DNA of 5,852 nucleotides from Bacteroidales bacterium (lineage in GTDB: Bacteria > Bacteroidota > Bacteroidia > Bacteroidales > Paludibacteraceae), in assembly GCA_900769035.1 (NCBI GenBank), contig CAAGFD010000186.1:1-5852 (forward strand), in the 5' to 3' direction. Shown one piece after another: positions 1 through 5,852 of the stretch (the stretch's first letter is position 1; each line of letters begins with the position of its first letter). The notes beneath the pieces are model-generated. The model was not told the origin of the DNA. It searched no databases and saw only the letters and a list, made by a program, of their open reading frames with translations. The position numbers and the translations under genes were made by a program.

Positions 1-3000
1 AAGATTACGAATTGAAATCTCTGAGAACAGCCGTTAACGTGCCGGAAGTAATTATTGTAGGTAGTGATGTGGTATTTACTGCCGGCTCTACAGGCGATAA
101 TAAAAAAGTTGCCGATAAGATAGGTATAGAGGTGAATACTACCGACGAAAAGGGTAACCCTATTATGTCCGGTAACATTTCAGCTCAATATAAGTTAAAT
201 ATCTCGGGTACATTTAAAGATAATTATATATGGTATCCGGACACCCTCTTTACCGTTAATGTACCTATAAATACAAACGGTAAAACTATTGTACCTATTA
301 ATTTACCACCCCTCCCCGACGGTTCGTTTGCTGTCAGTGCCTCTTTAGACATCGCTACTCCGGATTATGAAACGAAAAAAGAGAGTAAGTATTTTACTAT
401 TATAATCAATTCTGAGGTAAATAAAAAGATGGCGGCGGATGATATTTTCGCAAATTATTATCAAAAGCAAAACACTTCTGATGTAGAAAACAGTGACAGA
501 GTGAAATCACCACTAATCGAAACTCTTCATACTGTAGATTCCGTGGGCTTTATGGTAAAAGATTGCGGAATAGAATTTATCTATGCTATTTATAAGGATG
601 GAAAAAAGATAAAATCATCTACAGCAAAAAGTATTGATTGGCGTATCAACACTACAAAAGATGCAAAGTATGATTTAAATCTCTTCTTTAAGAATAGTGA
701 CAACAATAAATACAGCCGCCGCACCTCCACTATTCTACACAGCAGTCATACCCTTGATGTGAGAGTGGAGCAACCGGAAGTTATTGCCCCGGGAGAAAAA
801 GCAAAAATACGTATCTCCGTTACCGACCCGAAAGGTAAACCGGTAGCCGGCGCCGATGTGCTCGCCCATGCTTATACCGATAAGTTTGACCGAAAACCCC
901 AAGGTATTAATTATTGGAGAAATAAGAAAAACAAAGAGTATCGCTATTATCCTGATTTCGATTTCGAAAATAGTGGCAGGAAAGGTGTTGATATACGAAC
1001 CGATTTTGACGACGAATTACTGAAATTATATAAGCTCTCATCTTCGGAATATTACAAATTCCTATATCCCGAAAGCGACAAATTTGTGTTCACTACCGAG
1101 GATAAAGATGGTAGCCAAATAGCCCCTTTCGTTGTTAAAGACGGCAATATCGAGCCCGTTATTTCTCTTGAAATAGACGGCATTATGGCATATATAGGTA
1201 TTGCGGAAAACGTACAGCCATACTCTTTCCCTGTAAAGCCCGGAAAGCATAACATTATAATAAATACAGATAGAGGCAAGTATTATTTGAATAATATTGA
1301 AGTGGAGAGTGGCAAAAAAACTTGGATCTCCGTGCCTTATGATGTGTATGATAATGAGAACAAAGAAAGTGATATTTATGCTTATAAGCGCAAAGAAAAA
1401 TTTAACAAAAATGATTTGACAACGCTTATTAAGGCGGGGCTCTCTTTATTGGATGTCAAACCCGTGGTAGGGTGGCCTTATTTTGTAAACGATAAAAACA
1501 ATATCATCCCGCTTACTGTTACCGAAACTTGGTATATCGATAAGCAGCATTCCGGCATCTTCTTTATTCCTTATAATTTTAAGAATTGCCGCTATCGTGA
1601 AACGGCTTATAACACCTCTTTTGACATCCCGTTTCACAATTCCACTTGCGAGTATATGAATTATATCTTACCTCGCGACTCCGTTTCTTATGTAGATATA
1701 TGTTCTTCAATATATGAGAAATGTATTTTTAATAATTTTAAAGTAGTAACGCCAAATTATAACGATACTATCTATTATGAAAAAGACCTTAATAAATTCT
1801 GGCTCGACATTATGGATAATTATCGTAAATACACCATTATCAAGGAGGTAAACTATAATCAAGCCAATGTGATAGTTGTGAAGCCGAATGATAGAAAAGA
1901 TATTAATTTCCCATTGAATTACGTTGTCGAGGCAGATGATTCGGTAACATATTACAATGGGAATACCAACCTTATACAACTACCTTTTGATAAAGCGGCT
2001 ACTATCTACTGCTTGTATAAAGGAGCAAAATATTTCTCTTATAATGTCGTTGCTAAACGAGGAGGTAAGGTTTGTATAAAATTGCCTTCCGACAGTATGC
2101 TCTTAGATGCCGGTGCAAAGTCACTTGCTTTTGAAGGCGCCATTCGTGATATAATCCAAAAGCGAATTATAGAAAATCGAAAACAAGGGAACTATAGATA
2201 TACCGGATATGTAAATCCTTTCAAATCAAGAGACTATGATTTGCTTGATTTCGATGAAGATATATTTGACGGATTAAAAGAAGAGGTGATGGTAGTAGGC
2301 TATGGAGCTAAAGGAAGAATATATGGTGCTCGAAGCGGAGTAAATAATTCTCAAGGAGAAGCCGTGAGAGTAAGAGGTGTGGCTTCGTTAACATACGCAG
2401 CAAACGGATCTCCCTCTTCCGCTAAAATGGATTTGACTGAGAGTGTATTCGAAGAAGAGGCAGAAGATGCTGAAATATTATATGAGGTTGTATCCCTGCA
2501 AAGTGATGCAGGAAGTGACATCAGTGATGTAGTAGTGCGTCAAGACTTCCGCGATGTGGCTTATTGGATGCCTTCCGTTACCACTGATGAAAACGGAGTG
2601 GTGGAAATTGAAGTGGATTACCCGGAAGACCTTACCCGTTGGGTGGAAGAATTTGTGGTGATGAAAGGAAAATATCGTGGTAGTAAAATATCTTATGTTA
2701 CTGTGCAAAAAGATGTTGTAGCTAAATTGAGCATGCCTCGTTTCGCTATCGAAGGCGATAGTATACGCTTTGTAGGGCAGTCTATTAACTACACTTCCGA
2801 CTCTACAATGCTCCTTGAGCGTGCTTTCTGGCTCTCGAAAAATAAAGGTATTATCAATAAAGAGTTTTTCCCAAATACTGTTGTGGCTCACTCTATTACC
2901 GATTATATGACGGCGAAAATTCCGCTGTTACCATCTATTTTCACCGATACACTCTCGGTTACATATACTTTAAACAATAGTGAAGATAGCGACGGTGAAA

Positions 3001-4508
3001 TGCGAAAACTCCCGATTTTACCTCAAGGCATGTCGGCAATCGACGCTATGTTTGCCATCGCCGAAACAGGTGATACCACTATTTATTACTCGCCTGATAA
3101 AGAGCATGGTAAGGTTACTTTATATGCACAAACCGATATTATTGATTTCCTTTATAAGCAGATAGATGAAATTGCCGCATCGGATATCGACAAATGCAGT
3201 AACATCCGCCTTGCTCAAGTGCTCAAAGCCCTTATATTGAAAAAAGAATTCTGTGAGAAGAATAATCAAGAATTTAACGACGGTATCAAGGTTAATAAGA
3301 TTATCAAGAAGCTCGAAAAGAATTGTAACTCAGGTAGATGGAGCTGGTGGAATAAAGGTAATTTCACCTCTATGAATATTACAAAATCGGTGTACGAAGC
3401 CCTTGTTTTTGCAAGTAAATATTATCATGTATCTCTTCTTGAGAAGAATAATATAAATAATTATACGTCGGAATTGCAAAGAGCGCGAAATACAAATGAT
3501 TATATGGCGCTACTCGATTATGCCGAACTCTTTAATATCTTCGGATGGAAACCGGAGGCTCTTGCCGCTGTTGACGATATAAATAAAGATACATTGCAAC
3601 TGAACAACTTGCTTCGCTATCAGATGATTAGAATACAATGTGGAGAATCGGTATCGTTGTCGGAATTTGATACTATCCGTTATAAAGATATGTTGGGAGG
3701 CGAGTATTACAGCTTTAAGGTATATCCGATGTGGAGGATAGGTAATCCGCATTATTATGATTTTTATTTTGATATAGAGTCTACTTTATTGGTATATAGG
3801 GCAATAGAATCTATGCCGGAGAGTGTCGAGCGGAATAGTAGGGTAGTGGCAATGCGCCGATGGCTGCTTCAAAATAGAGAGAGTCGCACCTATATAGGCG
3901 AAAACCTTGCTACGGAAATACTTTTTGCTATTACACCGCAACTACTTGAAAAACCTGTCTCTCATAAGCCGGCGTCGCTTATTGTACGCTCCGGTAATAA
4001 TGAGATGAGGGTAAGCAATTTCCCTTATACTGCCGACCTTGACCCGCAATACCCGATTACGATTATTAAGTCCGGCGATTCGGAAGCATATATCAGTATT
4101 TCTCAGCGATATTGGCAGAAAGCCGTCACTGCGAAAGGTGAAGAGATGAAAATAAAAACCTATTTCAAAGGCGGTAACCGACTGACATTAGGCAAAGAGG
4201 CTACCCTTGTGGTGGAACTGGATTTGGAGGCGGATGCCGAATATCTGCTTATCCATGCTCCTATACCGGCAGGATGCAGCTATAGCGACTATCAACCATA
4301 TAATTTTAAAGTGGCTCACCGCGAAGATTTTGCTCATATGGCAAATTTCTACGTTGAGCGACTCAGTGCCGGAAGTCATATCTTTGAAATAAAACTTCTA
4401 CCACGATGGAGCGGAAAATATTATCTGAATCCTGCTACGGCGGAACTCTATTATTATCCGGCTTTCAATGCCAATGAGGAGGGTAAAACGGTAGAGATTG
4501 ATAAATAA
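1..4508 (+). CDS. Alpha-2-macroglobulin family protein (MG domains, A2M domain, degenerate thioester domain), 5' partial
   Basis: The frame is open from the left edge (codons GAT TAC GAA TTG from position 3), so this is the C-terminal 1501 residues of a longer protein; the TTG at 12 reads as internal Leu. Residues are numbered from the codon at 3. Residues about 15-135 and 255-300 look like macroglobulin beta-domains; the second has the typical 'APGEKAKIRISVTDPKGKPV' pattern. Residues 760-846 form a linker with 'EEVMVVGYG' (760-768) and 'VRVRGV' (788-793), followed by a Ser-rich and acidic run. The A2M signature begins at 848 ('DFRDVAYWMPSVTTDENG') and continues to 'PEDLTRW' ending at 880. 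A helical region resembling a thioester domain follows, with C1065-S-N-I in place of C-x-E-Q and 'SGRWSWW' (1110-1116) matching the usual DGSWGWW-like site. The C-terminal beta domain (about 1382-1501) has 'PIPAG' and 'GKYYLNPATAELYYYP'. Bacterial relatives are usually envelope-anchored protease traps or, in Bacteroidetes, proteins of unknown role. Family assignment is strong; function is inferred. Confidence 0.93.
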   Translation, partial: DYELKSLRTAVNVPEVIIVGSDVVFTAGSTGDNKKVADKIGIEVNTTDEKGNPIMSGNISAQYKLNISGTFKDNYIWYPDTLFTVNVPINTNGKTIVPINLPPLPDGSFAVSASLDIATPDYETKKESKYFTIIINSEVNKKMAADDIFANYYQKQNTSDVENSDRVKSPLIETLHTVDSVGFMVKDCGIEFIYAIYKDGKKIKSSTAKSIDWRINTTKDAKYDLNLFFKNSDNNKYSRRTSTILHSSHTLDVRVEQPEVIAPGEKAKIRISVTDPKGKPVAGADVLAHAYTDKFDRKPQGINYWRNKKNKEYRYYPDFDFENSGRKGVDIRTDFDDELLKLYKLSSSEYYKFLYPESDKFVFTTEDKDGSQIAPFVVKDGNIEPVISLEIDGIMAYIGIAENVQPYSFPVKPGKHNIIINTDRGKYYLNNIEVESGKKTWISVPYDVYDNENKESDIYAYKRKEKFNKNDLTTLIKAGLSLLDVKPVVGWPYFVNDKNNIIPLTVTETWYIDKQHSGIFFIPYNFKNCRYRETAYNTSFDIPFHNSTCEYMNYILPRDSVSYVDICSSIYEKCIFNNFKVVTPNYNDTIYYEKDLNKFWLDIMDNYRKYTIIKEVNYNQANVIVVKPNDRKDINFPLNYVVEADDSVTYYNGNTNLIQLPFDKAATIYCLYKGAKYFSYNVVAKRGGKVCIKLPSDSMLLDAGAKSLAFEGAIRDIIQKRIIENRKQGNYRYTGYVNPFKSRDYDLLDFDEDIFDGLKEEVMVVGYGAKGRIYGARSGVNNSQGEAVRVRGVASLTYAANGSPSSAKMDLTESVFEEEAEDAEILYEVVSLQSDAGSDISDVVVRQDFRDVAYWMPSVTTDENGVVEIEVDYPEDLTRWVEEFVVMKGKYRGSKISYVTVQKDVVAKLSMPRFAIEGDSIRFVGQSINYTSDSTMLLERAFWLSKNKGIINKEFFPNTVVAHSITDYMTAKIPLLPSIFTDTLSVTYTLNNSEDSDGEMRKLPILPQGMSAIDAMFAIAETGDTTIYYSPDKEHGKVTLYAQTDIIDFLYKQIDEIAASDIDKCSNIRLAQVLKALILKKEFCEKNNQEFNDGIKVNKIIKKLEKNCNSGRWSWWNKGNFTSMNITKSVYEALVFASKYYHVSLLEKNNINNYTSELQRARNTNDYMALLDYAELFNIFGWKPEALAAVDDINKDTLQLNNLLRYQMIRIQCGESVSLSEFDTIRYKDMLGGEYYSFKVYPMWRIGNPHYYDFYFDIESTLLVYRAIESMPESVERNSRVVAMRRWLLQNRESRTYIGENLATEILFAITPQLLEKPVSHKPASLIVRSGNNEMRVSNFPYTADLDPQYPITIIKSGDSEAYISISQRYWQKAVTAKGEEMKIKTYFKGGNRLTLGKEATLVVELDLEADAEYLLIHAPIPAGCSYSDYQPYNFKVAHREDFAHMANFYVERLSAGSHIFEIKLLPRWSGKYYLNPATAELYYYPAFNANEEGKTVEIDK

Positions 4509-4526
4509 CAAGATAGATTAATAACA

Positions 4527-4564
4527 ATAGGAATATCCTATATCGGAATGGATTATCTTCCGAT
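4527..4564 (+). other. Two tandem short hairpins just after the A2M-like gene
   Basis: Two perfect inverted repeats lie 19 bases after the stop codon. The first is ATAGGA (4527-4532), a 3-base centre, and TCCTAT (4536-4541). The second is ATCGGAA (4542-4548), a 9-base loop, and TTCCGAT (4558-4564). They abut with no gap. No T-tract follows, so they are not a canonical intrinsic terminator; they could be a 3' mRNA-stabilising structure or chance in AT-rich DNA. Confidence 0.35.
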
Positions 4565-4605
4565 GCAGCATATAGATGTAATTGCAAATCAAAAGATTGC
4601 AGTTT

Positions 4606-4669
4606 AAACGGTAGAATAGCCTTTTTGAAGCTCTTGTGACTTGTTCTTTATGTCAAAAATCTGCCGTTT
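4606..4669 (+). repeat. Long imperfect inverted repeat (structured intergenic element)
   Basis: AAACGGTAGA (4606-4615) pairs with TCTGCCGTTT (4660-4669), with one T-G wobble. After a six-base left-side bulge (ATAGCC), TTTTTGA (4622-4628) pairs with TCAAAAA (4653-4659), directly adjacent on the right. This gives 17 pairs in total and a 24-base apical loop. The wobble is a G-U pair only in a plus-strand transcript. It overlaps the possible minus-strand remnant. The bases after it are pyrimidine-rich (CTGCGTTTCCTTTGTTTCTTT region) but have no uninterrupted T-tract, so a terminator role is uncertain. Confidence 0.4.
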
Positions 4670-4748
4670 CTGCGTTTCCTTTGTTTCTTTAGAACCAAGA
4701 GAAGCATATAGCCTCTCAACCGAAGTTCACCTATCTTCTATCTGTCTA

Positions 4749-4756
4749 CAAAGATA
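4749..4756 (-). promoter_or_regulatory. Candidate minus-strand Bacteroidetes -7 box (TATCTTTG)
   Basis: Read on the minus strand, 4756-4749 is TATCTTTG, an exact match to the Bacteroidetes TAnnTTTG consensus. The best upstream partner is TTGG at 4782-4779, 22 bases away and only a partial match to TTTG. It would drive leftward transcription over the inverted repeat toward the 3' end of the A2M-like gene. An eight-base AT-rich match can easily occur by chance. Confidence 0.2.
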
Positions 4757-4853
4757 CTGATTTTGCGTGAGATTTTCGCCAAGAATGTCAACTAAATACA
4801 AGAGTGCTTCGCATATATGGATTGCTGACCAAAAGAAAATAATGCTGGATATA

Positions 4854-4875
4854 ACAATTCACTTATAAGAGTTGT
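4854..4875 (+). other. Small hairpin in the intergenic region
   Basis: ACAATTC (4854-4860) pairs with GAGTTGT (4869-4875) across an eight-base loop, with one T-G wobble. No T-tract follows directly (CTGTTTTGG). Weak alone; listed because it is one of a series of stems in this stretch. Confidence 0.2.
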
Positions 4876-5028
4876 CTGTTTTGGATATTTTGTCATCGCT
4901 ACGATTAGTGTTATAAATATCAATATAATGAAGATAATAACGATATATGGTGCTTAATTATCAGTTTAGTGATACTTATTTGTGCTGGCGAAAAGACAAA
5001 AATAAGTTTATTCATCTTTCCCTTTGTT

Positions 5029-5089
5029 TGGCTTTACTTTAATAGACGTATATATGAGTACGGAATTAAAGTAAAGTCATTTTTCTTTT
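5029..5089 (+). terminator. Terminator-like hairpin with T-tract
   Basis: TGGCTTTACTTTAAT (5029-5043) pairs with ATTAAAGTAAAGTCA (5065-5079): 15 pairs, of which 12 (5032-5043 with 5065-5076) are perfect and contiguous, and one outer pair is a G-U wobble in plus-strand RNA. The 21-base interior holds a second small stem, CGTA (5047-5050) with TACG (5059-5062). TTTTTCTTTT (5080-5089) follows at once, as expected for an intrinsic terminator read rightward; no matching T-tract exists on the minus side. The stem is AT-rich and the loop long, so it is not textbook. It lies about 520 bases after the A2M-like stop and 95 bases before the ATPase start, so it would end transcription entering from the left. 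Confidence 0.5.
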
Positions 5090-5115
5090 GGTAGGCAAAT
5101 AATTACGTGAGTTCG

Positions 5116-5146
5116 TTGGCTATTTAAAATTATATTGCTAATTTTG
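5116..5146 (+). promoter_or_regulatory. Candidate Bacteroidetes-type promoter of the ATPase gene
   Basis: TAATTTTG at 5139-5146 matches the Bacteroidetes -7 consensus TAnnTTTG exactly. A partial -33 element, TTG, lies at 5116-5118, 20 bases upstream, which is acceptable spacing. The predicted transcript start falls near 5152-5155, leaving a leader of about 30 bases before the ATG at 5184. The preceding terminator-like hairpin supports a separate transcription unit starting here. Confidence 0.5.
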
Positions 5147-5171
5147 CGTTACGATAATTGTGTAACGATAA
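5147..5171 (+). promoter_or_regulatory. Inverted plus direct repeat at the predicted transcript start (possible operator)
   Basis: CGTTAC (5147-5152) and GTAACG (5162-5167) form a perfect inverted repeat with a nine-base spacer. The same bases contain a direct repeat, GTTACGATAA (5148-5157) and GTAACGATAA (5162-5171), identical at 9 of 10 positions and 14 bases apart. The element starts directly after the -7 box and covers the predicted transcript start, where a repressor site or short leader hairpin could act. The role is inferred from position only. Confidence 0.35.
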
Positions 5172-5183
5172 AGCGGTAATACA

Positions 5184-5852
5184 ATGAAGCCAAATAACCC
5201 ATTCTTGATAACAGGATACCATAGTCCTGAATTTTTCTGCGACCGTAAAGTGGAAACATCAACTATTCTTGAAGCTCTTTATAATGGACGGAATATAACA
5301 CTCATTGCTCCGCGACGTATGGGTAAAACAGGACTGATTCATCATGTGTTTTATCAACTTAAAGAACAGAAATCGGACATTGTTACGCTCTATATGGACA
5401 TATATTCTACTCAATCGTTAGGCGATTTTGTGCGTTTATTTGCCAATACGGTATTGGGACAGTTGGATTCTATGCCTCAAAAAGCATTGAGCCGTATAGG
5501 GCAATTCATCCGAAGCTGTCGTCCTGTATTTACTTTTGATGAAATGACAGGAACACCAAAGGTGACCGTGGATGTATCTCCAACAGAAGAGGAAAGTACA
5601 CTTAAAGAGATTTTTGATTATCTCGGTTCGTCGGAAAAACGGTGCTATATTGCCATTGATGAGTTCCAGCAGATTGCGGAATACCCCGAAAAGGGCGTGG
5701 AAGCTCTGTTGCGTTCATATATCCAATTCCTGTCTAACGTGAATTTTATTTTTGCAGGAAGCAAGCAGCATGTTATGCAAGAAATGTTCGCATCATCCAA
5801 GCGACCGTTTTATCAAAGCACGCAGCTTCTCACTATCGGAACTATCAATCGG
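5184..5852 (+). CDS. P-loop ATP-binding protein (AAA / archaeal-type ATPase family), 3' partial
   Basis: The reading frame starts at ATG 5184 and stays open to the window end (223 residues visible). An in-frame TAA at 5169-5171 excludes an upstream start. There is no strong Shine-Dalgarno (only AGCGG at 5172-5176), usual for Bacteroidetes. Residues 42-49 (APRRMGKT, 5307-5330) are the Walker A loop; the first position is Ala where the general motif has Gly. Residues 154-160 (CYIAIDE) are Walker B with the acidic pair D159-E160. 'FIFAGSKQHVM' (188-198) sits where sensor-1 is expected. The N-terminal 'NPFLITGYHSPEFFCDR' is typical of the Bacteroidetes ATP-binding proteins related to the archaeal ATPase family (PF01637-like). 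Such proteins are usually about 370-400 residues with a C-terminal region, possibly a winged helix, that lies outside this window. Their cellular role is not established; ATP hydrolysis is inferred from the intact Lys48, Thr49 and Asp-Glu pair. Confidence 0.9.
   Translation, partial: MKPNNPFLITGYHSPEFFCDRKVETSTILEALYNGRNITLIAPRRMGKTGLIHHVFYQLKEQKSDIVTLYMDIYSTQSLGDFVRLFANTVLGQLDSMPQKALSRIGQFIRSCRPVFTFDEMTGTPKVTVDVSPTEEESTLKEIFDYLGSSEKRCYIAIDEFQQIAEYPEKGVEALLRSYIQFLSNVNFIFAGSKQHVMQEMFASSKRPFYQSTQLLTIGTINR

Larger units (their letters stand above)
4604..4858 (-). pseudogene. Possible decayed coding remnant, minus strand
   Basis: One minus-strand frame is open for 43 codons (4858-4730), meets one TGA (4729-4727), then is open for 40 more codons to a TAA (4606-4604). 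The second part reads as a hydrophilic, Lys/Glu/Gln-rich tail beginning TSVERLYASLGSKETKETQ and ending ELQKGYSTV, which looks more protein-like than random AT-rich DNA. Neither part has an ATG start in frame, so it is not an intact gene. I do not recognise a family and cannot exclude chance. The other minus frames over the same bases also give short open stretches, for example a 34-codon ATG frame at 4896-4792. It ends convergently with the A2M-like gene, about 95 bases from its stop codon. Confidence 0.22.
4509..5183. other. 675-base AT-rich intergenic region without an intact gene
   Basis: All plus-strand frames are interrupted. The longest ATG-started plus frame I noticed is 27 codons (from 4785), with no promoter or ribosome-binding support. 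The region contains the paired stems, the possible minus-strand remnant, the terminator-like hairpin and the ATPase promoter listed separately. A further weak stem is CTTATTT (4975-4981) with AAATAAG (5000-5006). I see no tRNA, rRNA, CRISPR array or insertion-sequence ends. Between about 4880 and 4970 I see nothing specific. Confidence 0.6.

Noticed and set aside
12..14. TTG at 12 as the start codon of the A2M-like gene
   Set aside because: The frame stays open upstream to the window edge (Asp-Tyr-Glu before it), no signal peptide follows, and the protein begins mid-domain, so the true start is outside the window.
2478..2891. 137-codon minus-strand open frame inside the A2M-like gene
   Set aside because: It lies wholly antisense to a well-supported coding region with recognisable A2M motifs, and its translation resembles no protein I recognise. 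The other antisense or out-of-frame stretches within 1052-4392 were rejected for the same reason.
3639..3650. C-G-E-S (residues 1213-1216) as a thioester motif
   Set aside because: It resembles CGEQ, but Ser replaces the essential Gln and it lies about 100 residues beyond the Trp-rich site that normally follows the thioester, so the position is wrong.
4602..4609. GTTTAAAC palindrome as a functional site
   Set aside because: An eight-base AT-rich palindrome overlapping the edge of the larger inverted repeat; nothing else marks it as an attachment or recombination site.
4785..4868. 27-codon plus-strand ATG frame in the intergenic region
   Set aside because: Very short, with no promoter or ribosome-binding signal and no recognisable features; expected by chance.
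4792..4896. 34-codon minus-strand ATG frame
   Set aside because: Short, no ribosome-binding site, no recognisable domain, and it overlaps another frame that looks more protein-like; not supportable as a gene.
5184..5852. The ATPase as part of a new defence or mobile system
   Set aside because: Only the ATPase N-terminal half is visible, no partner gene is in view, and such ATP-binding proteins are common in Bacteroidetes; the neighbouring A2M-like gene gives no functional link.

Overview
The window looks like Bacteroidetes (Bacteroidales-type) chromosome. Four things point there: a very large alpha-2-macroglobulin (A2M)-like protein that carries a SusC/TonB-plug-like 'VVGYG ... VRVRG' signature, an ATP-binding protein of a type common in Bacteroides/Prevotella relatives, promoter-like TAnnTTTG boxes instead of sigma70 boxes, and no clear Shine-Dalgarno sequence. 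Genus cannot be fixed from this window.

Layout: (1) Positions 1-4508, plus strand, hold the C-terminal 1501 residues of an A2M-family protein. The frame is open to the left edge, so the true start and any signal peptide lie upstream. The TTG at 12 is an internal Leu codon. (2) Positions 4509-5183 are a 675-base AT-rich intergenic region with no convincing intact gene. It holds several inverted repeats, one terminator-like hairpin with a T-tract (5029-5089), and a minus-strand stretch that reads like the remnant of a coding sequence (4604-4858). (3) Positions 5139-5183 hold a promoter-like box and a small combined inverted/direct repeat in front of the second gene. (4) Positions 5184-5852, plus strand, hold the first 223 residues of a P-loop ATPase that runs off the right edge.

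The two genes share a strand, but 675 bases and a terminator-like hairpin separate them, and the second has its own promoter candidate, so they are probably separate transcription units. Nothing visible links them functionally.

The points most worth a second look are in the A2M-like protein. The thioester position appears to read C-S-N-I instead of C-x-E-Q, so covalent trapping is probably lost. A compressed TonB-plug-like, Arg-rich, then acidic segment sits where the protease bait region of A2M proteins would be. I see no complete new multi-gene system in the window.
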